Positions 58,188 through 64,000 of a stretch of DNA of 64,000 nt are shown piece by piece. The notes beneath the pieces are model-generated. The model made no database searches. It was not told where the DNA came from and was given only the letters and a program-made list of their open reading frames with translations. This DNA comes from Pirellulales bacterium (GTDB lineage: Bacteria; Planctomycetota; Planctomycetia; Pirellulales; Thermoguttaceae). The number at the start of each line of letters is the position of its first letter. Within the stretch, counting starts at the first letter, position 1. The stretch is taken from NCBI GenBank assembly GCA_016935315.1, contig JAFGRD010000028.1:62001-126000 (forward strand), written 5' to 3'. A program made the position numbers and the translations under genes.

Positions 58188-61100
58188 TCATCGTAGCTCC
58201 AGGGTTCGCTGCAGTACCGGCTGCAGGCTCTCGATGCGCATCTCGGCCCAGCAGGCCCAGTCGCCCGAGGAATTGTCTTGCTTGCCGACATCGGAAACCA
58301 GTTCGATTCGCACCTTCTGCCCGCCCCACTTCGAGAGGTTGGCCTCGATTGGCAGCCACTCGTGCCGCGACACGGTCCTTTCGGCGACCACGGTCCTCGC
58401 GCCGGAAGCGTCTATGACGGCGAGCTCGTATAGGATCCCGTCGGCGAGGTCGCTACCGTCGGCTTTGCCCACGACAGCGCGGAAAGCGGCGGGCTGGTCC
58501 TTCGGCAGCGTCACCGCGTCATACATCGCAAAGGTGTAACCAACGTGGCCCCGGTAGGGCGGGTGCATGAAGACGGCTTGCTTGGAGGCCCCCCCGCAGG
58601 CGACGGAACGCGAGATGACGTGGCCGAGCGTCGTGCCGAAGTCGTCGGTCTCCCGGCCGCCACGCACACACATTCCGGTGTCGTAGTGCGTCGGCAGCGC
58701 GACCAGAATCAACGGCTTGCATGCCGTTCGCAGCCCCCACTCGATCTTCTGCGTGAGCTGACCGACCCTGAGTGTGATGGCCAGCCGTTCGGCGCTCTCG
58801 CCGGTCGGCGGGCCAAGGTCGAACGTCGCTTCCATCGGCCGATCCGGTATTACTTCCGCCTCTTTGGTTTGGCCGAGCACCTCCACCCGGTACGTTGCCT
58901 GCTGGGCGAGATTGCTGCGCAAGCGGAGGTTCAGATGGGTGCCCACGAGCGTTGGCTCAACGTCTGCCAGCGGCACGACGGTGAAATCGAGCCATTGCCC
59001 CTCCAACACTTGCCAGATCCGCTGCCCGGGCTTAGCGTCAGCCGGAATCTGGACAGTATGCTCTTTGCCGAGCGTGACCGGCACCGTCTCCCCGGCGATG
59101 ACCCGGTCGCGCAGGTCCGGCCGCAAGGCGGGAACAAGCGGCTCGGCGGTCGCGGCGGTCAGCAGATAGCTGAAAGCCCCCTCCACAGGCACGACATAGG
59201 TCAGCCCCCGCGAAACTCGCAACGCTGCTGGCCCGATCTCCCGGCAGCCCTTGTCCATGGCCACAGCCTTTGCCGGGGGCAGCTTGAACCCGCAGTCGGC
59301 GCCTTGATAGGAAATGATCTCCCAGTGCCGCTCGCCGACAACGCGGCAGATACCGATACCATCCGAGGCGGCTTGGTCCTGTCGTGTGAAGTGGCCGCGA
59401 CCATCGATGTAGATGTAGGCGGGCGAGATGCAGTAATCGTAGCGCGGTGTGCCGGGGCCGGAATCCGTACTGGCGACGAAGACGGATCGGTCCTGCGTTT
59501 GCCCGCTGTAGCCATTGGGCGGCAGGTCCCAATCTCCATGCTTCATCCGCTCCGTGCTATTTCCGTTGACCATCGTCACTGTGCCGTTGGCGTACTCCGT
59601 CACGATCTGGTTGCGCCGGAAGGCGCCCGAGGCAACCGCCGTCGAGGTATCCAGCAGCCGCCCCGTCTCGTCCAGGTAGCCGATGCTCTTTACCGGCGAT
59701 AACGTGTAGTTGCCCGCCAATTGCTGGATCAGGTAGTATCCGCGCAGCGTCTTGTCCATGCCGCCGCTGCACAGGAAGCCGGGATGCCCGAAGGCGACCG
59801 TGGCCGCGAGGAAGCGGTCCGTGTAGGCGTCTTTCCCCTCCCGGCCCGCCGCCCGTGGCGTGTGCTTGCTGTAGAACATGCTCTCGGAGCCCATGCCGAA
59901 GTTGCAGTCCAGATCATGCATCTTCCGCAGGTCGAGGTCCACCAGCCACGGGTTGTTGGGAATATCGTAGCCGCGATCCTGCGCGTAATTGCCGTCTGTC
60001 AAGCCGCTGTAGTAGAAGTGATGGTTGCCTTCCGAGTACACTGGGCCTTTCCAGGCGTTCTTCTGGTGCAGCATGATCTCGCCATAGCTGTAGAACGTCG
60101 CCGCAAAGGTCCCCGCGCCGGGCACGCGGCGGTCATAGTCCACCCGGTCCCACGGCGCGACGGCGGTGTGCACATCGCAATACGCGGTACTGAAGCGGAA
60201 CTTCTCTTGGATGATCGGCGCCAGCTTCGCGCAATACTCCACCGCCCGCGCGGGCTTGGGGGCGTAGCAGCGCATCCACGCGCCCTGAAGCTGGTTGTCG
60301 GGGGTACGGCTAATCAGATCGAAACTCCAGAATTCGTTGACCGGCGCGAAGTCGGTGTAATTGTTGTAAGGGCCGTAGACGAACCCGAGCTCGTCCTGCA
60401 TCAGGCGGGCATAGGCGTACTGTCCCTGGTCGCCGCCCTTGCCTGGGGCAGCCTTGGTACGGAAGGTGAAGCTTTCGCCGCCGTCGCGCCAACCCGTTTC
60501 ATGGTCGGTAATCACGCACTGGTGCATCCCGTGGCGCCGGATGTTGGTCCAATATGCCGCGTCGTTCTTGCGGTTCCCTGCTCCATGCGCGCGCCAGACG
60601 TGCGTCCCGGTGATGTGCATGTACGGCGACTTCGGATTGGGCAGCGTGGGCAGAACTTCCTCGTACCGCGGCGACAGCGTGACGAAGAACCGCTCGAAAC
60701 AATCGTTGCGTTTCCCGTCGGTCTTGTGGATGTAGCGCACGCCGCCCTGGTAGCTCGTCCGGCCGTCCTTGACTGCGTTGGCCGAAAAGGGAACGGAGGC
60801 ATTCGAGAGGTACCAGTCGGTGTTACCTGTCAGGAACAGCGGCTTGTCCGCAGAGCCGCTGATGGCCACCGCCGGGCGGTCCGTCGCCTGATCGCCGTAG
60901 TGATAGAAAGGGTTAGTCACGAGGCGCGGGTCGTCGAGCCCCTCAGCGTGTCCATACCGCACCTCCGCCACATTCCCTCCCGGCGAAACGGTGTCGATAA
61001 CGAGCGACTTGTTCCGCAGGCGAAACGTGTACGTCACCTCGGTCGAGACGTTCTCCGCGCTCGCCTTCCACCTGGAGATGACCTTCTGATCCTCCAACCT

Positions 61101-62072
61101 CGTCTCCAACAGGTCGAGCTTCTCAGGCGCCACCGCTTTGCCATCGACCGAGAGCCGCACTCCGCCCTCGACGAGCGGTCGGATCATCGGCCCCTGCCCC
61201 CAGCAGACCGTTACATCCGACCATGTCCCCGTATTTGGCGTCAGTGTGTAGGTAAGCGTCCCGTCGCTGCCGGCGTACTTGAAGACAAAGCAATCGCCGT
61301 CCCGTGTCACGGTGATCCGGAAGTCTTGGACAAGATTGTCGGGGAGGATCGTCTCCGGCCTGGTCGGGAACGGCAGGATATCCGGCCCGGTGTTGGTCCC
61401 ACTGCCCTGGCCGGGAAACATGGCGATCCCGCGATTCGGGCGCGCCTCGAAGGTCAGCGGGGGAAACTGCTCGGTGAAGACCGCCAAGTTGTCGAAAAAC
61501 AGCACACGATCCTCTTTGTTCCGCCCGTTGGCAATGTCCAAGCCCACGAAGCTCGCTCCGTCCTTTACCATCGCGATCTGCTCGGGAGTCAGACGCCGGC
61601 TGCACAGGAACCACTGCTCCCAAGTCACGGTGGTCAGCGGCACGTTCACTGGGCGGCCCTGTGCGTCAAGGAATCTCGCCGTGATCGACACCATCGGCGT
61701 GCTCGCGTCGGGGGCGTACGACCAGTTGTTGCCGTACACCCACAGGCTCACCGCATCGAACGGCTGCGAGATCTTCAGCGGATGAGGCGGTGCAATCCGA
61801 TAAGTCGGTCCGCCGTTGGTGGCGCGGTAGGTGAACTTGGCGACGTACGTGCCCCACAACCGCTGCTCGCGCGTGCGGACGATGCTGGCCGCGGAGTCGG
61901 CGGTCTTCACCGTCCAGCCAGCCATGTCCTCGAAATCCACCAACGGCGGGTGATCGTCCCGCAACCGGTTTGCCCAGTCCATTTCATAGGGCCGCTTGCC
62001 GACCGTCCCATCGGCCCCACAAGCGGCAGCCACGAGTGACAACAGCACGAACAGGCCAATGGGGATTCGCAT
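58188..62072 (-). CDS. Large secreted protein, putative glycoside hydrolase of unrecognised family
   Basis: 1294 residues. The signal MRIPIGLFVLLSLVAAACG could be a lipoprotein type (AAAC is a poor lipobox). Residues about 45-200 look like a carbohydrate-binding sandwich (VDFEDMAGWTV, AVSLWVYGNNW, VLFFDNLAVF). A middle beta-rich part leads into a barrel-like region with many aromatic and acidic residues (NIRRHGMHQCVITDHETGWRD; FRFSTAYCDVHTAVAPWDRVD; GPVYSEGNHHFYYSG), reminiscent of GH101-type or DUF5696-type retaining enzymes. The C-terminal 180 residues resemble an NPCBM domain (FGTTLGHVISRSVACGG; VRIELVSDVG). Catalytic acids were not identified. It starts 12 bp after the GH172 stop. Confidence 0.65.
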   Translation of the reverse strand: MRIPIGLFVLLSLVAAACGADGTVGKRPYEMDWANRLRDDHPPLVDFEDMAGWTVKTADSAASIVRTREQRLWGTYVAKFTYRATNGGPTYRIAPPHPLKISQPFDAVSLWVYGNNWSYAPDASTPMVSITARFLDAQGRPVNVPLTTVTWEQWFLCSRRLTPEQIAMVKDGASFVGLDIANGRNKEDRVLFFDNLAVFTEQFPPLTFEARPNRGIAMFPGQGSGTNTGPDILPFPTRPETILPDNLVQDFRITVTRDGDCFVFKYAGSDGTLTYTLTPNTGTWSDVTVCWGQGPMIRPLVEGGVRLSVDGKAVAPEKLDLLETRLEDQKVISRWKASAENVSTEVTYTFRLRNKSLVIDTVSPGGNVAEVRYGHAEGLDDPRLVTNPFYHYGDQATDRPAVAISGSADKPLFLTGNTDWYLSNASVPFSANAVKDGRTSYQGGVRYIHKTDGKRNDCFERFFVTLSPRYEEVLPTLPNPKSPYMHITGTHVWRAHGAGNRKNDAAYWTNIRRHGMHQCVITDHETGWRDGGESFTFRTKAAPGKGGDQGQYAYARLMQDELGFVYGPYNNYTDFAPVNEFWSFDLISRTPDNQLQGAWMRCYAPKPARAVEYCAKLAPIIQEKFRFSTAYCDVHTAVAPWDRVDYDRRVPGAGTFAATFYSYGEIMLHQKNAWKGPVYSEGNHHFYYSGLTDGNYAQDRGYDIPNNPWLVDLDLRKMHDLDCNFGMGSESMFYSKHTPRAAGREGKDAYTDRFLAATVAFGHPGFLCSGGMDKTLRGYYLIQQLAGNYTLSPVKSIGYLDETGRLLDTSTAVASGAFRRNQIVTEYANGTVTMVNGNSTERMKHGDWDLPPNGYSGQTQDRSVFVASTDSGPGTPRYDYCISPAYIYIDGRGHFTRQDQAASDGIGICRVVGERHWEIISYQGADCGFKLPPAKAVAMDKGCREIGPAALRVSRGLTYVVPVEGAFSYLLTAATAEPLVPALRPDLRDRVIAGETVPVTLGKEHTVQIPADAKPGQRIWQVLEGQWLDFTVVPLADVEPTLVGTHLNLRLRSNLAQQATYRVEVLGQTKEAEVIPDRPMEATFDLGPPTGESAERLAITLRVGQLTQKIEWGLRTACKPLILVALPTHYDTGMCVRGGRETDDFGTTLGHVISRSVACGGASKQAVFMHPPYRGHVGYTFAMYDAVTLPKDQPAAFRAVVGKADGSDLADGILYELAVIDASGARTVVAERTVSRHEWLPIEANLSKWGGQKVRIELVSDVGKQDNSSGDWACWAEMRIESLQPVLQRTLELR

Positions 62073-62084
62073 GAGAACACCTCT

Positions 62085-63689
62085 CTATTCTTCACATTTC
62101 AATACCAAGCAGTCAATCGCCATCTTGTACCCTGTGGACTTAGGGTTCTTTGACTCGACCGCAAACTCGAAGACATTCTCTCCCTGCTTCAAACGCACAT
62201 CGTGAAAGTCAAACCGCTTGGGCGGCCAGATCGGACGTGTCAGGTCATCGGTCTTTTTGAATGTGTCCGCGCAGTCGCCGACAATCCGACCGTTGACACG
62301 CAACTGCACCTTTCCGAAATCCTGGGCCCGAGTGTAGTACAGGGCGACGGTGTAGACGCCCGGCTCCCCGACGGGAATCGCCAGCGAGAACTTGCCTTTG
62401 CCACCCGAGTCGAAGGCAAGCATGTGATCCCCGCTCAGATTGGGCATCTCCCATTGAACGGTTGGCTGGGGACTCCCTTCTGCGCTGCTTTCGTGTGCAA
62501 GAACCTTCAGGGATTCCGCTTCCACCGCGTCTTCAACGTGCCAACGCCCCTTGTGCTCATCCCATGGCTCGTTGGAAATGATCCGTTTGAGCCTCGGCCA
62601 CGCCTTGTGAAGGCTCTTCTGATACCAGAAGCTCACGCTTGAGAAGTAGTCTCGGCCAGTGTTTGGCCAAGGACTGATCCACGGCCAATGCTCAATCTCG
62701 AACTTGAACGACTTTCGGAAGGGGATGGGATCCACGATATGGAACCGATAGACACTCAGACGATCCCCCACCTCTCTTCCCTCCACAACGGGAGCCCCGT
62801 AGTAAGGATTGCTGAAAACACGCAATCCCCATGCATCACAGAAATAGTCCTCGGTGCCCGTGCCCCAGAAGGAAAGCTTGCCGTCCACCGTGATCATATC
62901 GTCGCCCTCGCCGAACCACCCGGGAGTGCGACCTCTTTGCCCCATGACGACGCCGACGAAGTGGCCGTCCCCTTCCATCTGCGCAAGCGTGACCGGCTGG
63001 CCACGCTGCGCGGGATCGGTCTCGATGAAGCGAGCGTGGAAGTAGTTGAGGTCCTCGATAGGGCTGTCATACACTCGGTAGTCGATGTAGAAGTACATCG
63101 GCACGGTTGAGCGCTGGAGGTTCTCTTCGCTGCGTGTCGCGCTGACCGTGATCCGGGCAGACTCATTGAAGGGCATGTACCACCAACAATTGCGTGAGCG
63201 TCCTTCTGACGAAACCTGGATAGGCAGGCTGTTCATCAGAGCGTTGACGCCCATGGCCACGCCGAAGAAATCGCCCCAAGGCGCCTCGATGCTGGGATGG
63301 TCGCTCCCGTCCCAATACGCTCGCAGAATCAGGTCTCGGCCGGTCCCGCGATGAGTCGTCCAGATGTGCGTGATGGCTCCCGGGCCTTCGATTTCGGCCA
63401 ACGTCATTTCGCTTCCGTCCGTGGGGACCCAGACATTGTCGCGAGGCCCCCCCTTGGGCTCGTACGAGCTGACCCGGGACGCCGAGTAATTCTGCGTGGC
63501 GGACAGCGAGACCATCGGGTTCATTGCTCTCATGATCCCCGGCGGTGGCGCGACTGGCTGAGGCTTCGGGGGAGCGGAGAACGGGCTGTCTTCGCTGTAA
63601 GAGCAAACGCCAACCCCCAAGACCATCGCCACAACCAGTAGCGCGAACAATCTTCGGTTGACGATTCTCGACAATCGCATCTTTGTCAT
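62085..63689 (-). CDS. Secreted GH172 (DUF2961) family enzyme
   Basis: 534 residues from ATG 63689, with GGAG nine bases upstream and a signal anchor (RRLFALLVVAMVLGVGVC). DUF2961 features: GPGAITHIWTTH, LRAYWDGSDHPSIEAPWGDFFG, WWYMPFNESARI and GKLSFWGTGTEDYFCDAWG. Glu280 in GTGTEDYF and Glu261 in WFGEGDD are the likely catalytic pair by analogy with GH172 difructose-dianhydride and D-arabinofuranosidase enzymes. An extra C-terminal sandwich (about 400-530: GVYTVALYYTRAQDFGKVQL) probably binds sugar. First gene of the minus-strand unit; hairpin element G lies about 210 bp upstream. Confidence 0.88.
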   Translation of the reverse strand: MTKMRLSRIVNRRLFALLVVAMVLGVGVCSYSEDSPFSAPPKPQPVAPPPGIMRAMNPMVSLSATQNYSASRVSSYEPKGGPRDNVWVPTDGSEMTLAEIEGPGAITHIWTTHRGTGRDLILRAYWDGSDHPSIEAPWGDFFGVAMGVNALMNSLPIQVSSEGRSRNCWWYMPFNESARITVSATRSEENLQRSTVPMYFYIDYRVYDSPIEDLNYFHARFIETDPAQRGQPVTLAQMEGDGHFVGVVMGQRGRTPGWFGEGDDMITVDGKLSFWGTGTEDYFCDAWGLRVFSNPYYGAPVVEGREVGDRLSVYRFHIVDPIPFRKSFKFEIEHWPWISPWPNTGRDYFSSVSFWYQKSLHKAWPRLKRIISNEPWDEHKGRWHVEDAVEAESLKVLAHESSAEGSPQPTVQWEMPNLSGDHMLAFDSGGKGKFSLAIPVGEPGVYTVALYYTRAQDFGKVQLRVNGRIVGDCADTFKKTDDLTRPIWPPKRFDFHDVRLKQGENVFEFAVESKNPKSTGYKMAIDCLVLKCEE

Positions 63690-63897
63690 GAAATGATCTC
63701 CACAATGTCTGAGGCTGTTCTGGTCCAGCGTCCGGTTCGACTTTCGCTTCCGCAACGAGCTGTCATGCTGTGTTGCGGCGTGTTCTCGGCAAAGCTCCCA
63801 GCGACCTTGTACGACCACAGCATCTCAGCCCCCGCCGCCGCTCTTCGGGAGGCAGCTCCTGCCGGATGGCGGGTTGGCAGAATCGTGCAGCCAAGTC
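63690..63897. other. Upstream region of the GH172 unit
   Basis: About 208 bp before the hairpin element. It should hold the promoter of the minus-strand sugar genes, but I could not pick out convincing boxes. Confidence 0.4.
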
Positions 63898-64000
63898 TAT
63901 TGATGTTTGCATTGTGAATGATCCAGGCCGACCAACGGGAGGCCGGACAAGTCTGGCTCCCGTTGGTCGCCCTCGTGCATTGACTGTGCAAGCGTCAATA
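63898..64000 (+). mobile_element. 103-bp hairpin element, copy G (full length, at window edge)
   Basis: The most symmetrical copy: left tip TATTGATGTTTGCATTGTGA, right tip CTGTGCAAGCGTCAATA, inner arms CGACCAACGGGAG and CTCCCGTTGGTCG, a perfect 13-bp pair. It ends exactly at the last base of the window. Several left/right differences are C/T changes that would still pair as G-U in RNA. Confidence 0.9.

Overview
The window is G+C-rich, densely coded bacterial DNA that fits a planctomycete (Pirellulales-like) or a close PVC relative. This rests on gene content: two formylglycine-type sulfatases, GH127, GH172 and GH2 glycosidases, a secreted multidomain protein with haem-binding motifs that resembles the alpha subunit of hydrazine synthase, a Tat-exported aldo/keto reductase with ferredoxin motifs, an EF-G of the mitochondrial-EF-G1-like (spdEFG1) type, and a TopA without zinc fingers but with GRYGPY repeats and a lysine-rich tail. 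Species cannot be fixed from the sequence alone.

Layout. 1-3.8 kb: the 3' part of a GlcD/GlcF-type FAD and Fe-S oxidoreductase overlapping moaD, then moaE, moaA and a CxxCxxCC protein. 4.3-6.4 kb: HU-like protein, small exported protein, pyrD. 6.5-9.1 kb: trpS and a membrane protein flanked by two inverted 103-bp hairpin elements, then acpS. 9.1-20.2 kb: topA, a PpiD/SurA-like protein with a long low-complexity insert, glgB, a catalytically dead RNase H-like protein, and EF-G. 20.7-27.1 kb: a minus-strand catabolic unit (GH2 glycosidase, sodium/solute symporter, URO-D-like protein). 27.4-31.8 kb: PPi-type phosphofructokinase and the fatty-acid genes accC and accB with an Xaa-Pro peptidase. 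31.9-34.6 kb: larB, nnrD and a methyltransferase predicted to be a lipoprotein. 35-37.7 kb: a sigma-54 two-component pair. 38-46.9 kb: a Tat aldo/keto reductase, a PQQ-propeller relic, an unfamiliar 1088-residue membrane protein divergent from a Ser/Thr kinase, and hemB. 46.9-63.7 kb: a sugar-degradation locus with two sulfatases and GH127 on the plus strand, and GH172, a 1294-residue unknown, a dihaem HzsA-like protein, a truncated lyase-like relic and an esterase-like hydrolase on the minus strand.

The most unusual non-coding signal is a family of about 103-bp imperfect palindromes: five full-length copies, at least two half copies, two tip-to-tip miniatures and one possible decayed end. 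The copies sit against gene ends, supply or abut stop codons and ribosome-binding sites, and border two gene relics. A second short repeat starting GGACTCGCAAAAG follows the stop codon of three unrelated genes, twice next to a member of the first family. The palindromes look like a non-autonomous, MITE-like element; ends reading TA..TTGAYG would fit TA target duplication, but no transposase lies in the window.

Start codons were moved inward where a ribosome-binding site, a signal peptide or family conservation supported it. No tRNA, rRNA or CRISPR array was seen. Assignments rest on motif reading without database searches.
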